A stretch of 64,000 nucleotides of DNA from Methylobacter sp. (GCF_030680395.1 NZ_JAUXVR010000042.1:1-64000); one strand, 5' to 3'. Shown: positions 27,326 through 36,901, numbered from the stretch's first letter. The notes: a model not told the origin generated them from the letters alone. Numbers and translations: made by a program.

Positions 27326-28405
27326 ATGTCTACGCACAAACACTACACCGGTTTAATTGAACGTTACAGAGATCGTCTGCCCGTCAGTGAAACCACTCGC
27401 ATCATCAGCTTGAACGAAGGCAATACGCCGCTGATTCAATTGCAAAATATCCCACGATTGATCGGCAAATCGGTTGATATTTACGTCAAGTTCGAAGGCT
27501 TGAACCCGACCGGTTCGTTTAAAGATCGCGGCATGACCATGGCGGTCACCAAGGCCGTAGAAGCAGGCAGTCAGGCCATCATCTGCGCCTCAACCGGCAA
27601 TACCTCGGCCGCTGCCGCAGCGTACGCGGCGCGCGCAGGCATTAAAGCTTTCGTGTTAATACCCGACGGTAAAATCGCCTTGGGCAAGCTGGCGCAAACC
27701 CTGATGTACGGTGCAGAAATTATCCAGATCAACGGCAACTTCGATAAAGGCATGGCGCTGGTAAAAGAAGTCGCCGAACATGCGCCGGTCACCATCGTTA
27801 ACTCGATCAATCCGTTCAGAATCGACGGACAAAAAACCGCCGCCTTTGAAATTGTCGACGAGCTTGGTTTCGCTCCCGATTATCATTGTTTGCCGGTCGG
27901 CAATGCCGGAAATATCACGGCCTACTGGAAAGGCTATACTGAATATGCCGCCAGTCGCGTGTGCAGTACCCGCCCGGTCATGTGCGGTTATCAAGCTGCC
28001 GGGGCTGCACCGTTTTTAGCCGGTCACATGATCGATGAACCGGAAACCATTGCTACAGCCATACGCATCGGTCACCCGCAATCCTGGGATTTTGCCTGGG
28101 CTGCACAAAAAGAATCCGGCGGCTGGTTCGACAAGTTTACCGACGAACAGATTTTAGCTGCTCACAAAATGCTGTCCCAGTTTGAAGGCATCTTTTGCGA
28201 ACCTGCCTCGGCGACTTCTTTAGCCGGAGCCTTATCTGACATCGGTTCCGGGAAAATTCCCGAAGGCAGTAAAATTGTCTGCACCTTAACCGGTAACGGC
28301 TTAAAAGATCCCGATACGGCTATCTCGCAATGTGCTGCCGCACATCCGGTGACGATTGACGCCAGTCTGGAGGCGGTTAAGAAAGCTATTTTGGATAGCT
28401 TATAA
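27326..28405 (+). CDS. thrC: Threonine synthase (short type)
   Basis: This 359-residue PLP enzyme makes threonine from phosphohomoserine. It is the short form, without the N-terminal domain of E. coli ThrC. The PLP Lys lies in NPTGSFKDRGMTMAV, STGNTSAAAAAYAARAG binds the phosphate, and LTGNGLKDPD is the C-terminal marker. It forms an operon with hom. Confidence 0.95.
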   Translation: MSTHKHYTGLIERYRDRLPVSETTRIISLNEGNTPLIQLQNIPRLIGKSVDIYVKFEGLNPTGSFKDRGMTMAVTKAVEAGSQAIICASTGNTSAAAAAYAARAGIKAFVLIPDGKIALGKLAQTLMYGAEIIQINGNFDKGMALVKEVAEHAPVTIVNSINPFRIDGQKTAAFEIVDELGFAPDYHCLPVGNAGNITAYWKGYTEYAASRVCSTRPVMCGYQAAGAAPFLAGHMIDEPETIATAIRIGHPQSWDFAWAAQKESGGWFDKFTDEQILAAHKMLSQFEGIFCEPASATSLAGALSDIGSGKIPEGSKIVCTLTGNGLKDPDTAISQCAAAHPVTIDASLEAVKKAILDSL

Positions 28406-28471
28406 TTAGAATATCGTAACGTGAACCATTAATAACTGATATTACGCAACAGTGAAGAGAGGTGAGTTAAG

Positions 28472-28858
28472 ATGGACAAGCCCATATCATCATTAATGGA
28501 TAAGCACGTTACAACGGTAGACTTTAACGATACCATCTTCAAAGTTGAAGAGATAATGAATTCACGCAAACTATCGTTTGTCGTCGTGATTGACTCGAAT
28601 GGGAGTTGTTTTGGTGTAATTAGTTATCCGGATATCTTGCATTTTCATGTGAAAAACAGAAACCCAAAAATCGAGCGTGCTTGGGAATTATGTACACATA
28701 AAGTTATTGAAGTAAGTTCGGATACGTCTTCCAGAGAAACAGCCAAGCTAATGATAAAGAATAAAATTCATCACATTGTCATAACTGAGAATGAATCCAT
28801 CGTAGGCATTGTTTCATCAAACGATTTTGTAACGGAATACTTGAAGCAAAATCCTTAA
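28472..28858 (+). CDS. Paired CBS-domain protein
   Basis: This 128-residue protein consists of two CBS domains (about 5-60 and 70-125). Visible features are SSLMDKHVTTVDFNDTIFKVEEIM, the repeat CTHKVIEVSSDTSSRETAKLM, and IVGIVSSNDFV at the end. Such stand-alone pairs bind adenine nucleotides and act as energy sensors in other systems. It lies between thrC and recJ, with an AGAGAGGTGAG ribosome site and a terminator-like pair of hairpins after the stop. The regulated partner is unknown. Confidence 0.88.
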   Translation: MDKPISSLMDKHVTTVDFNDTIFKVEEIMNSRKLSFVVVIDSNGSCFGVISYPDILHFHVKNRNPKIERAWELCTHKVIEVSSDTSSRETAKLMIKNKIHHIVITENESIVGIVSSNDFVTEYLKQNP

Positions 28859-28880
28859 CTACTAAACTAGTCCGTTGCGC

Positions 28881-28908
28881 TGATTCCCAAGCTTGAGCTT
28901 GGGAATCA
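28881..28908. terminator. Hairpin after the CBS gene
   Basis: TGATTCCCAAGC pairs with GCTTGGGAATCA around TTGA. It has no T-run of its own; a second hairpin with a T-run follows at once. Confidence 0.5.
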
Positions 28909-28920
28909 GCAAATAATGCA

Positions 28921-28945
28921 AAGCCGACTTTTGTCGGCTTTTTTA
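28921..28945 (+). terminator. Rho-independent terminator before recJ
   Basis: AAGCCGACTTTTGTCGGCTT followed by TTTTA is a classic intrinsic terminator for the preceding hom-thrC-CBS transcripts. recJ starts 12 bases later, so recJ must have its own promoter or escape this stop. Confidence 0.85.
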
Positions 28946-28956
28946 TTGAGAATCCC

Positions 28957-30702
28957 ATGTATTATCAAGGCGTAAAAAAAACCATAATTACCCGTCCCGT
29001 CCCGAAAAAGCGCTCTAACTTGGGTGAGATGCATCCGGTATTGGAACGTATCTTTTTAGCCAGAGGGTTAACTTCGGAAACAGAATTGGACAGGACACTG
29101 GCAAAACTCCCGTCGCCGTGGCTGTTATCGGGTATGGAAGCTTTGGTGGGGCATTTGATCACTGCGATCAATGAGCAACAGCGGATTTGCATTGTGGCCG
29201 ACTTCGATGCCGACGGTGCAACCAGTTGTGCGGTAGCTATCAAAGGCTTGCAATTATTGGGGGCAGGGGAGGTTTCATTTGTCGTGCCAAACCGGTTTGA
29301 ATACGGTTACGGCTTGACGCCTGAAATTGTCGATCTGGTTAAGCTGCAAAACCCTGATGTCATTATTACCGTTGATAACGGTATATCGAGCATAGACGGG
29401 GTTAGGGTAGCCAAAGAGATGGGTATAAAAGTCCTGATTACCGATCATCATTTGCCGGCCCATGAATTACCTGCTGCCGATGCTATCGTAAATCCCAATC
29501 TGGTCGATGATAAATTCCCTAGCGGCGCACTTGCCGGTGTCGGCGTTATTTTCTATGTATTAATGGCTTTAAGGAGCCGGTTAAGAGAAAAAAACTGGTT
29601 CGAACAGCACCAGGTTCAAGAACCCAATCTCGCTCAGCTGCTTGATTATGTCGCATTGGGTACGGTCGCCGACGTGGTGGCACTGGATCAAATCAACCGG
29701 GTTCTGGTTCATCAAGGTTTATTGAGAATACGCACGGGACGCTCGCATCCCGGGATAAATGCGCTTATCGAAGTATCTGGCAGAAGGCCTGAAGCCATTT
29801 TTGCTACCGATTTGGGCTTTGCGCTGGGGCCAAGGCTTAATGCGGCAGGACGCATGGATGACATGTCGTTGGGGATTCAATGCCTGTTAACCGAAGATCC
29901 GACGCTGGCAAAAACAATGGCGCTGCAACTCGATGAGCTGAACAATGACCGACGGGAAATCGAAGGGCAAATGAAAAACGAAGCGATGGCTTTGTTAAGT
30001 GAAATGAAAAAGCTTGATGAACACCATTTGCCAGCGGGGGTTTGCTTGTTTGACGCAAACTGGCATCAAGGTGTTATCGGTATTTTGGCATCGCGGATTA
30101 AGGATCAGTTGCATCGCCCCGTTATCGCTTTTGCGCCTGCCGGGAAAGACGAGATAAAAGGTTCCGCGCGCTCAATTCCCGGCGTGCATATTCGTGATGT
30201 CTTAAGCGATATTGCAGCGCTGCACCCTAAATTGCTGAGCAAATTCGGCGGTCACGCAATGGCTGCGGGCATGAGTATAAAAATGCACGACTATCCGCCT
30301 TTTGCGTTGGCTTTTGGTGCTTTGGTCAGGAAGCGTCTAGCGACTATCGACTTGGAGCAGAAAATCTATTCCGATGGCGAGTTAACCGAACAGGAAATGA
30401 CTATTGAGTTTGCCGATTTACTCCAAAACGCCGGCACTTGGGGGCAGGAATTTCCGGAACCCGTATTTGACGGGGTTTTTGATGTTATTCAATCGCGCAT
30501 AGTCGGGCAACGTCACCTTAAATTAGTGCTGAGAAAACCGTTCGGCGACTTGTTAATCGATGCGATTGCTTTTTATGTGGATAAGCCGGAGAGCTGGTTG
30601 GGTTTGCGGCACATTAAGGCGGCTTACAAACTGGACATCAATGAATTCAGGGGTAATCGCAGTGTGCAGTTTATAGTGCAGTATCTGGAAAAAATCACAT
30701 AA
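28957..30702 (+). CDS. recJ: Single-stranded-DNA exonuclease RecJ
   Basis: This 581-residue exonuclease degrades single-stranded DNA 5' to 3' in recombination and mismatch repair. The DHH phosphoesterase site is clear: DFDADGATS, ITVDNGIS and TDHHLP supply the metal ligands. A DHHA1 domain with GGHAMAAG lies near residue 430. The protein ends in an OB-like domain (about 470-575). The length fits bacterial RecJ. It is monocistronic and is followed by a two-way terminator. Confidence 0.95.
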   Translation: MYYQGVKKTIITRPVPKKRSNLGEMHPVLERIFLARGLTSETELDRTLAKLPSPWLLSGMEALVGHLITAINEQQRICIVADFDADGATSCAVAIKGLQLLGAGEVSFVVPNRFEYGYGLTPEIVDLVKLQNPDVIITVDNGISSIDGVRVAKEMGIKVLITDHHLPAHELPAADAIVNPNLVDDKFPSGALAGVGVIFYVLMALRSRLREKNWFEQHQVQEPNLAQLLDYVALGTVADVVALDQINRVLVHQGLLRIRTGRSHPGINALIEVSGRRPEAIFATDLGFALGPRLNAAGRMDDMSLGIQCLLTEDPTLAKTMALQLDELNNDRREIEGQMKNEAMALLSEMKKLDEHHLPAGVCLFDANWHQGVIGILASRIKDQLHRPVIAFAPAGKDEIKGSARSIPGVHIRDVLSDIAALHPKLLSKFGGHAMAAGMSIKMHDYPPFALAFGALVRKRLATIDLEQKIYSDGELTEQEMTIEFADLLQNAGTWGQEFPEPVFDGVFDVIQSRIVGQRHLKLVLRKPFGDLLIDAIAFYVDKPESWLGLRHIKAAYKLDINEFRGNRSVQFIVQYLEKIT

Positions 30703-30730
30703 AAAAAGGGCGGATAAACCGCCCTTTTTT
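30702..30730. terminator. Two-way terminator between recJ and the PPIase gene
   Basis: GGGCGG pairs with CCGCCC around ATAAA, flanked by A6-7 on one side and T6 on the other, so it can end both convergent transcripts. Confidence 0.88.
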
Positions 30731-30744
30731 GTATAACGTAAATC

Positions 30745-31749
30745 TTATTTGTTTGTTTCTGCCGGTGCTGCAGGTGCAGGTTCCTCAGCTTTGGCGGGTG
30801 GTTCTTCGGCTTTGACAGGCTCAGCCGCTGCGGGTGCTTCTTCAGCAGTTGGAGTTGCGGGCTCTGCAGGAACAGCAGCTCCAGTTTTTGGTTCTTCAGT
30901 CAGCGGAACTAATATTTCTACTTTTGCCTGTTTACGCAATGTTTCTATCATATCCTGAACTTTTTTACGTTGCAGGAAAGGCGTAAGTTGCTCTTTAACC
31001 GCTTCCAATGATGGCGGTGTTACCGGACGAGAATCTTCTTTCAAAATTACATGATAGCCAAACTGGGTCTTAACAGGTTCTTTGGTGTATTTGCCTTTTT
31101 CAAGTGCGGCCACCGCTTCAGAGAAAGGAGGAACCATTTGTGCGGCAGAAAACCAGCCTAAATCGCCGCCATTTTGTGATTCTTTAGCGTCTAATGAATT
31201 CTTGTTGGCTAATTTGGCAAAATCTGCACCTTTGTTCAACTCGGCAATCAGTTTTTTAGCTTCTGCTTCGGTTTTAACCAGGATATGGCGTGCTTTAAAT
31301 TCGATTCCCTTTTCAGCAGCTACTTTACTATCGTATTCAGCTTTGATTTCCGCATCGGTTACCGGATTAGCTTTGATGAAGTTTTGCAGGCCGGCTTGAG
31401 TTAATAATGCCTTTCTAGCGGCATCAAGCTGCGCGGTGAATTCAGGTGATTTGTCCAGTTGCTTTTGCATTGCATCCTGAACCAGTAATTCGCGCTGAAC
31501 GAGTTCTTCAACCAGTTTTTCCTTAGGAAAGGTTTGTCCGTGGCTACGCTCGGCGATTTCTTTTTCCAGCGTTTCCAGTGTCGACTTGGCGATATATTGG
31601 CCGTTGACAACAGCAACAGCATCGGCTTTATCAACCGCAGGTGCAGCGGTTGTAGCAGGAGCGCTGCCGGCATTAGTGGCTTTTTCTTGATTACAGCCGG
31701 CAATCAATGCTGTGCCGACAACAAGTAGAGGGATGAATTTTTTTTTCAT
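30745..31749 (-). CDS. Parvulin-type peptidyl-prolyl isomerase lipoprotein
   Basis: This 334-residue protein begins with a lipobox (MKKKFIPLLVVGTALIAGC, Cys19 lipidated). It has a SurA-like N-domain (about 40-140) and a PpiC-type domain (about 140-260: FKARHILVKTEAEAKKLI, GGDLGWFSAAQMVPPF, KTQFGYHVI). It ends in a 50-residue Ala/Glu/Pro-rich tail. In the periplasm it would help proteins fold around proline bonds. It lies in a minus-strand cluster with BolA, YciI and YciB, but with no clear functional link. Confidence 0.9.
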   Translation of the reverse strand: MKKKFIPLLVVGTALIAGCNQEKATNAGSAPATTAAPAVDKADAVAVVNGQYIAKSTLETLEKEIAERSHGQTFPKEKLVEELVQRELLVQDAMQKQLDKSPEFTAQLDAARKALLTQAGLQNFIKANPVTDAEIKAEYDSKVAAEKGIEFKARHILVKTEAEAKKLIAELNKGADFAKLANKNSLDAKESQNGGDLGWFSAAQMVPPFSEAVAALEKGKYTKEPVKTQFGYHVILKEDSRPVTPPSLEAVKEQLTPFLQRKKVQDMIETLRKQAKVEILVPLTEEPKTGAAVPAEPATPTAEEAPAAAEPVKAEEPPAKAEEPAPAAPAETNK

Positions 31750-32028
31750 TTATAATCTTCCTTTGGTTTCTTCAGAGGGTGAGAGAGCATTTATGCCTAA
31801 GGCATGAATTTGTTGTTTCATCATGTCGCCCAACGCATTATAAATAAGCTGATGTCGCTGAACTAAAGATCTGCCTTCAAAAATTTCAGCGACAATGGAG
31901 ACATGATAGTGTCCGCCGCCGCTACGTGCACCGGCATGTCCGGCATGAGCCGCACTGTTATCAATAATTTCCAGAAGTTCAGGTTTAAAGGCATCATTTA
32001 ACAGTTGTTTAATTAGCTCGGATGTCAT
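31750..32028 (-). CDS. BolA-family protein
   Basis: This 92-residue protein has the BolA fold signature: [36 protein letters not shown]. The conserved His and the second His in HYH are candidate ligands for an Fe-S cluster shared with monothiol glutaredoxins. BolA proteins work in Fe-S cluster or stress pathways. It overlaps the YciI-like gene by four bases. Confidence 0.9.
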   Translation of the reverse strand: MTSELIKQLLNDAFKPELLEIIDNSAAHAGHAGARSGGGHYHVSIVAEIFEGRSLVQRHQLIYNALGDMMKQQIHALGINALSPSEETKGRL

Positions 32029-32327
32029 TGTGGAAAGACCTTTTTAAATGGTTTAACGGTAACCTTGGCATAAACCCCGGCATCGATATAGGGATCGACG
32101 TCCGCCCATTGTTGGGCAGACGTCAGACTGTCAAATTCGGCAACCACCAGACTGCCGGTAAAACCGGCTGCGCCGGGATTGTCACTGTCAATTGAGGGAT
32201 GGGGACCTGCCAAGGCCAGTCGTCCGGCATCCTGTAGTTCTTGCAGTCGCTTAAGATGCGCCGGGCGTACGGATAGTCTTTTTTCAAGGCTATCAGCTAC
32301 ATCTTCACTGATAATGGCGTATAACAC
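32025..32327 (-). CDS. YciI-family protein
   Basis: This 100-residue protein matches the YciI family: [29 protein letters not shown], then [40 protein letters not shown]. YciI is a small ferredoxin-fold protein of unknown job that often neighbours yciB (ispZ), as it does here, only three bases downstream of it. A conserved Asp-His pair is reported for the family; DPY and the N-terminal His (residue 24) fit. Confidence 0.88.
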   Translation of the reverse strand: MLYAIISEDVADSLEKRLSVRPAHLKRLQELQDAGRLALAGPHPSIDSDNPGAAGFTGSLVVAEFDSLTSAQQWADVDPYIDAGVYAKVTVKPFKKVFPQ

Positions 32328-32330
32328 GTT

Positions 32331-32867
32331 TTATTTCTCGGTATCGGGGATATGTTTATATAAAAAAACCATTTGCAGCAAGATAAAAACAACCATTAAA
32401 GCCGGTACGCCAAATGTTTTAAAGGTAACCCAATCATCAGTATTGTAATTGTACATCACATAAAGGTTGATAAAGCCTACACTGATAAAAAAGAAGCCCC
32501 ACATGGCGTTTAACCGTTTCCAGATTAATGCGGGTAAGGTTAAGCTGCCGGACAGCATTTTTTCAATGAAAGGTTTTTTACCGACAAACTGGCTACCCAA
32601 AAAGGCAGCGCCAAATAGCCATTCTATAATGGATAATTTCCATTTGATAAATTGCTCGTCCTGCAAATAAAGAGTTGCGCCTCCCATCACCAGAATCAAC
32701 CCCAAGGTAATCCATTGCATGGTTTCAACCTTGCGGTGTTTAAACCAGGCGTAGGCCACTTGAATAATCGTTGCCGCAATAACAACGGCGGTAGCGACAT
32801 AAATATCGTAAAGCTTAAACGCAATAAAAAATAAAAGAATAGGGAAAAATTCGAAAAGCTGTTTCAT
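32331..32867 (-). CDS. yciB: YciB (intracellular septation protein A)
   Basis: This 178-residue protein has five membrane helices and the family signatures MKQLFEFFPILLFFIAFKLYDIYVATAVVI, KPTLIKK-free IEMMSGSLTLPALIWKRLNAMWGFFF and YNTDDWVTFKTFG. It is an inner-membrane protein implicated in cell-envelope integrity and division. It is in one cluster with YciI, BolA and the PPIase. Confidence 0.93.
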   Translation of the reverse strand: MKQLFEFFPILLFFIAFKLYDIYVATAVVIAATIIQVAYAWFKHRKVETMQWITLGLILVMGGATLYLQDEQFIKWKLSIIEWLFGAAFLGSQFVGKKPFIEKMLSGSLTLPALIWKRLNAMWGFFFISVGFINLYVMYNYNTDDWVTFKTFGVPALMVVFILLQMVFLYKHIPDTEK

Positions 32868-32888
32868 AGTAACTGAAGGTAGGGGTGA

Positions 32889-33221
32889 TCAGGCGTAAGC
32901 ATCTATTCCTGTTATCAATTGAGCACGTTGATCTTGCAGCGGTGCATTGAATGCCTGATTATAGGCAGAAAGTGCTCTTAAGGTTCGTGAGTCGGTTGGT
33001 TTAATAATATTGTCTTGGCCTGACAAATCAATGGCTAAGCTAACATTATCCAGTGTTTTTTTAATCTCTTCAGGTGAAGAGGGTTGATTGAATTTTTTAT
33101 TTTGAGCGTCTTTTGCGACAGATAGTTCATTTTCATCTTTATTTTGCGCACTATTATTCCTACCGACTTTCTGGTTAAGGCCTATGGGCGAAAAAGTTAA
33201 TGATGAATTATGAACTCTCAT
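32889..33221 (-). CDS. Small hypothetical protein
   Basis: This 110-residue polar protein has no membrane segment and is low-complexity in its first half (Asn, Lys, Ser). The end, SRTLRALSAYNQAFNAPLQDQRAQLITGIDAYA, resembles the C-terminal motif of small unannotated gammaproteobacterial proteins that finish in a GIDxY-like tail. I do not recognise a function. It is transcribed toward the yciB cluster and stands 118 bases from the divergent DUF1244 gene. Confidence 0.6.
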   Translation of the reverse strand: MRVHNSSLTFSPIGLNQKVGRNNSAQNKDENELSVAKDAQNKKFNQPSSPEEIKKTLDNVSLAIDLSGQDNIIKPTDSRTLRALSAYNQAFNAPLQDQRAQLITGIDAYA

Positions 33222-33338
33222 ATTTAAAGCGGGTTGCTACGCAAATTTAACACAGTTCATTGTAAAATCTTTAATGAGGAATGTACATGCTTGAATAGTT
33301 GTTTCTGCTAGAATGAGCATTATTTTTGGAGTAAATCA

Positions 33339-33638
33339 GTGGATAAAAGCACACAAACACAATTAGAAGCGGCTGCATTCAGACGCTTAGTCAGTCATTT
33401 ACAAAAAAACACCGACGTTCAAAATATCGAGTTAATGATATTGGCGGATTTTTGCAGAAACTGCCTAGCTAAATGGTATATGGCGGAAGCGATAGAGCAG
33501 GGCATAGCAATGGATTACGAGCAGGCTAGAGAAATCATTTACGGCATGCCTTATAAAGAGTGGAAAGATAAATTCCAAACCGAAGCTACAGCCGAACAGT
33601 TGGCTGCCTTCGACTGTAAACAACAAGCCAAATTATAA
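33339..33638 (+). CDS. DUF1244 family protein
   Basis: This 99-residue protein starts at GTG 33339, with TTTTTGGAGTAAATCA before it as the ribosome site. The core NIELMILADFCRNCLAKWYMAEAIEQG and the ending EIIYGMPYKEWKDKFQTEA are the DUF1244 signature, including two Cys in RNCL. The family is common in proteobacteria and has no established reaction. Its stop overlaps the methyltransferase start, so the two are coupled. Confidence 0.9.
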   Translation: MDKSTQTQLEAAAFRRLVSHLQKNTDVQNIELMILADFCRNCLAKWYMAEAIEQGIAMDYEQAREIIYGMPYKEWKDKFQTEATAEQLAAFDCKQQAKL

Positions 33639-34378
33639 TGACTGACAAATCACAATACGACGCCATATTTTCCGGCGTGATCGGACAGGATTATGAACTG
33701 CTCAATTTAATCTGCCCCTTAGCAACCCAAATGAGCCGCCTGGTAGGTGTCGCAGCCTCTGAGTATGCCGCTCAAGCGGCCGACAATCTGACTGTTGTAG
33801 AGCTAGGCGGCGGCACCGGTATTACCACCTTATCATTATTAACCGCGTCAGATAAACTCAATATCCTAAGTATTGATAACGAACCGGTTATGCAGGAACA
33901 GGCCAAAAAACATCTGCACAAATGGGCGGCAGAAGGCAAACTGGCTTTTTGCGGCGATGACGCCTTGACAGCGCTAAAAACCATAACGACTGACAGCGTC
34001 GATATAGTGGCTTCGGCCTATACCTTGCACAACTTTCTCGATACTTATCGCGAAGAAGCCATACAAGAGATTTTCAGGGTTTTAAAGCCCGGCGGTCAAT
34101 TCATTAACGGCGATCGGTATGGTCTGGACGATGTTTCCAAGCATACGCGCACTATACAGCAGGAAGTTAGCGGTTACTTCAAGGTGTTAACCCGAATTAA
34201 CAAACTGGACGTGCTGGAGCATTGGATAGTGCATTTGTTTAACGATGAATCGGAAAATCACGTTATGCGCGAATCGGTAGCATTAGAGCAGCTACGCGAT
34301 ACTGGATTTTCAAGCATCACTCTTAGTCACAGACTTGAAGTCAATGCGCTGGTGACAGCCATAAAACCCGGTTTATAA
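33638..34378 (+). CDS. Class I SAM-dependent methyltransferase
   Basis: This 246-residue protein has the Rossmann-type methyltransferase core: motif I VVELGGGTGI (about 54-63), then IDNEPVM, ASAYTLHNFLDTY and FRVLKPGGQFINGD. The substrate cannot be read from sequence; UbiE-like and other small-molecule methylases are possible. It overlaps the DUF1244 gene by one base and is followed by a lipoprotein gene 8 bases later. Confidence 0.85.
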   Translation: MTDKSQYDAIFSGVIGQDYELLNLICPLATQMSRLVGVAASEYAAQAADNLTVVELGGGTGITTLSLLTASDKLNILSIDNEPVMQEQAKKHLHKWAAEGKLAFCGDDALTALKTITTDSVDIVASAYTLHNFLDTYREEAIQEIFRVLKPGGQFINGDRYGLDDVSKHTRTIQQEVSGYFKVLTRINKLDVLEHWIVHLFNDESENHVMRESVALEQLRDTGFSSITLSHRLEVNALVTAIKPGL

Positions 34379-34386
34379 AATTATCC

Positions 34387-35631
34387 ATGAAACATATAAT
34401 CAATTACTTCCTGCTGCTTATTGCCACAGTTCAACTAAACGGCTGTGTAAGCTTGGGCAAAGGTGTCGCTGAAGCCTTTCTGGAAAATCAGCAATCGGTT
34501 GATACGCGTCTTTGCGAAATATGGGGAAAACCATTTAAAGGAATCTCGCCGTTTCTGGACAACAAGCAAGGCAAAATGAAAGTTCTCATGGTGCATGGGG
34601 TAGGGGATCACTTACCGGGCTACTCCACACAGTTTTTAGAAAAATTGGCAACAGAATTGAATTTGCCTGTAATGTCAAAAGAATACAAAAACATTACCCT
34701 GACTACCCCTGGGCCTGATACCAGCAAAAATCTGGGCAACTTAAGAATTCACCGTTTATTAAGTAAAGACAGAAGCAGAGAATTATTGTTTTATGAATTA
34801 ACGTGGTCTGTCATTACCGCTAAACAGAAAGAAGTACTCGCTTATGATAATTCGGGAGAATATTCCTTCCGGAGAACCGAAGCAAATAATCTGCTTAAAA
34901 AGTTCACTAACGATGCAGGTCCCGACTCTATTATGTATCTGGGCGCAAGCAAGGAGGACATATTAGTGTCCTTCAGTCAATCTTTGTGCTGGATGACCAA
35001 GAGCAATTGGGATAGCTTGCCTGACAATATGACGCAAGCCTGCTCCTTTAATGATGACACTGCAGCAGCGAATATTCGTATTGATCAATATGCTTTTGTT
35101 TCACACAGCCTGGGTAGTCGTATTATCATTGATGGCATGCAGCACATTGCTACCTTAATGGACAAGCGCGATGCTGATTTCACTGAAGCTTTAAAAAATA
35201 AAGAAATCCCTATTTATATGTTGTCCAATCAACTGCCCATGCTGCAGTTAGGCTGTAAATTACCGGATATAAGCAATCAGAAAGATGCATATTGCCAGTC
35301 GAGTGGCAGTCAGTATAACCAACGCATGTTAAGTAAAATGCCCATCATTGCCTTCAGTGATCCTAACGATGTGTTAAGTTATGCGATTCCGCATGGTTTT
35401 GTAGATAAGTATTTTGACTCAAGGCTATGTATTGATGTGACTAATATCAATATCAATATAGCAACCATCTTTGACGCATTCAGCATAGGCAAACTGGCCA
35501 ATCCTGTTGATGCGCACATAGGCTATGACACTGATGATCGAGTGGTTGCGCTTATTGCTAAAGGCATTGGTAACAAGAATGCCGCCAAGATTGTGAATGA
35601 TCGTTGTCGGTGGATTGAAACGATAGAGTAG
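34387..35631 (+). CDS. Lipoprotein with alpha/beta-hydrolase-like motifs
   Basis: This 414-residue protein has a lipoprotein signal (MKHIINYFLLLIATVQLNGC, Cys20). VLMVHGVGDH near residue 71 looks like an oxyanion-hole strand, and FVSHSLGSRIIIDGM gives a nucleophile-elbow pattern (HSLGS, Ser near 240). This suggests a lipase- or esterase-like fold attached to the outer membrane. I recognise no closer family. It is downstream of the methyltransferase by 8 bases and may be in the same transcript. The catalytic Asp and His cannot be placed with confidence. Confidence 0.65.
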   Translation: MKHIINYFLLLIATVQLNGCVSLGKGVAEAFLENQQSVDTRLCEIWGKPFKGISPFLDNKQGKMKVLMVHGVGDHLPGYSTQFLEKLATELNLPVMSKEYKNITLTTPGPDTSKNLGNLRIHRLLSKDRSRELLFYELTWSVITAKQKEVLAYDNSGEYSFRRTEANNLLKKFTNDAGPDSIMYLGASKEDILVSFSQSLCWMTKSNWDSLPDNMTQACSFNDDTAAANIRIDQYAFVSHSLGSRIIIDGMQHIATLMDKRDADFTEALKNKEIPIYMLSNQLPMLQLGCKLPDISNQKDAYCQSSGSQYNQRMLSKMPIIAFSDPNDVLSYAIPHGFVDKYFDSRLCIDVTNININIATIFDAFSIGKLANPVDAHIGYDTDDRVVALIAKGIGNKNAAKIVNDRCRWIETIE

Positions 35632-35806
35632 AAATGAAAAATCAATAACTGCAATACTATAAAAGCTGACTCATACTGGATAGGTTTCAGCTTTTGGTTG
35701 CGCATGAAGTTCTTGACGTTGGTTTGTTTGTCGGCGGTAAAGCGAATTGATTCAATAGGGAGGTTATTATCGCCGCTAAAGCCAGCGGATTAAAAACCTG
35801 ATGGTG

Positions 35807-36262
35807 TTAATTTTCTTGCTGATTCCCGTTTAAGAAGGTTAATTGACCTATTTTATGCTCGTTTTCATCCCACATAACAAGTAATCCATTTTTCTTCCCA
35901 TTTCTATAATTTGTTTCAATATATTTCTTTTTATTTGAGTGATATTCTCGATGTTTGCCAGTGAAAGGTTCATCTTCCTTAGCAATATAAGCAAGATCAT
36001 TTCTAATCTCCAGCTCTTCTGAAGTAACTATTTCTTTCGGCTTTGCATCTTTTAAAACATTGGTTTTATCTTTGACTGTTTCTTTCGGCTTTATATATTT
36101 TAAGATATTATTTTCAGCGTTAACTCTTTTCTTCAGCTTCTTATTTTTCAAAATTTTAGACTTGGCGTTTGCTTGCGATATTATTTCCGCTAAAACTCTA
36201 GCGTCAGCACTACAATCTGAAATAAAAAAGGCTATAACTAATATAAATATTATGTTTTTCAT
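35807..36262 (-). CDS. MORN-like repeat lipoprotein/secreted protein
   Basis: This 151-residue, Lys-rich protein begins with a signal (MKNIIFILVIAFFISDC, a possible lipobox). An internal near-repeat, IKPKETVKD and DAKPKEIVTS, is followed by a C-terminal MORN_2/YwqK-type part: GKHREYHSNKKKYIETNYRNGKKNGLLVMWDENEHK. Gly residues usual for MORN repeats are replaced in HSNKKK and DENEHK. YwqK-type proteins appear in toxin-antitoxin or envelope settings; no partner toxin is next to it. Base composition is much more AT-rich than the neighbours, which suggests transfer. Confidence 0.6.
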   Translation of the reverse strand: MKNIIFILVIAFFISDCSADARVLAEIISQANAKSKILKNKKLKKRVNAENNILKYIKPKETVKDKTNVLKDAKPKEIVTSEELEIRNDLAYIAKEDEPFTGKHREYHSNKKKYIETNYRNGKKNGLLVMWDENEHKIGQLTFLNGNQQEN

Positions 36263-36901
36263 TTAAATAATCTGGCTTTAGACTTATTTATAATACTTGT
36301 GTAGTGCATCTTTTCAAATTTCTGAAAATGACAATTACCAGCTAGAAAGCTGATAAGTCTATCATAGCCCCATGGCAGCTTAGAACAAGCATAATGATAG
36401 ACATGGTATTAATTTAACATAATATACATTATGCGAAGTCTTTTGTGCCCATATCAGAAAGCGACTGGCGGCCTATTTATTGCGTTAGAAGCGCTTTTCT
36501 TCGCAATCCACTTACCAAGCCAAATACCGCACACGTTTAAGAAAATGCATGATAGACCGGAATGCATTGAAGCCCCGAACGGCAATTTGACGCATTGATA
36601 GTTTGCTAGTTGGTATCGTGCTGGGGTCGTCAATCGGGAAATCCGGATCTTGCCTATGTATTTGGTGATATAGCCGGTGCAACCGTAGTTACATAGCCAG
36701 CGGCGATCGTGGTAGATACGAGCCATCCGTTGAACGACTACAAGCCGCGTAGCTACGAGCAACTCGTCATCCTGACAGTAATTACAGTGATATGACCAGC
36801 ATTGATACCTATTGTCCCTACCTCCAATTCATGATAGCTTTTTTATGGGTTAATATTAAAAATAAAATGATTTATTACAACTCAAAATCAGGAGAGCTAT
36901 T
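36263..36901. other. AT-rich stretch with no recognised gene
   Basis: A 102-codon minus-strand frame (36454-36762) is the longest opening but has odd composition (many Arg, Ser and Cys) and no good start. It resembles no known protein. The DNA has no terminator-like structure, so this may be degraded accessory sequence. Confidence 0.35.

Noticed and set aside
36454-36762. 102-codon minus-strand frame in the gene-poor stretch
   Set aside because: It has odd composition, no clear ribosome site and no resemblance to any protein I know; it could be chance in degraded DNA.
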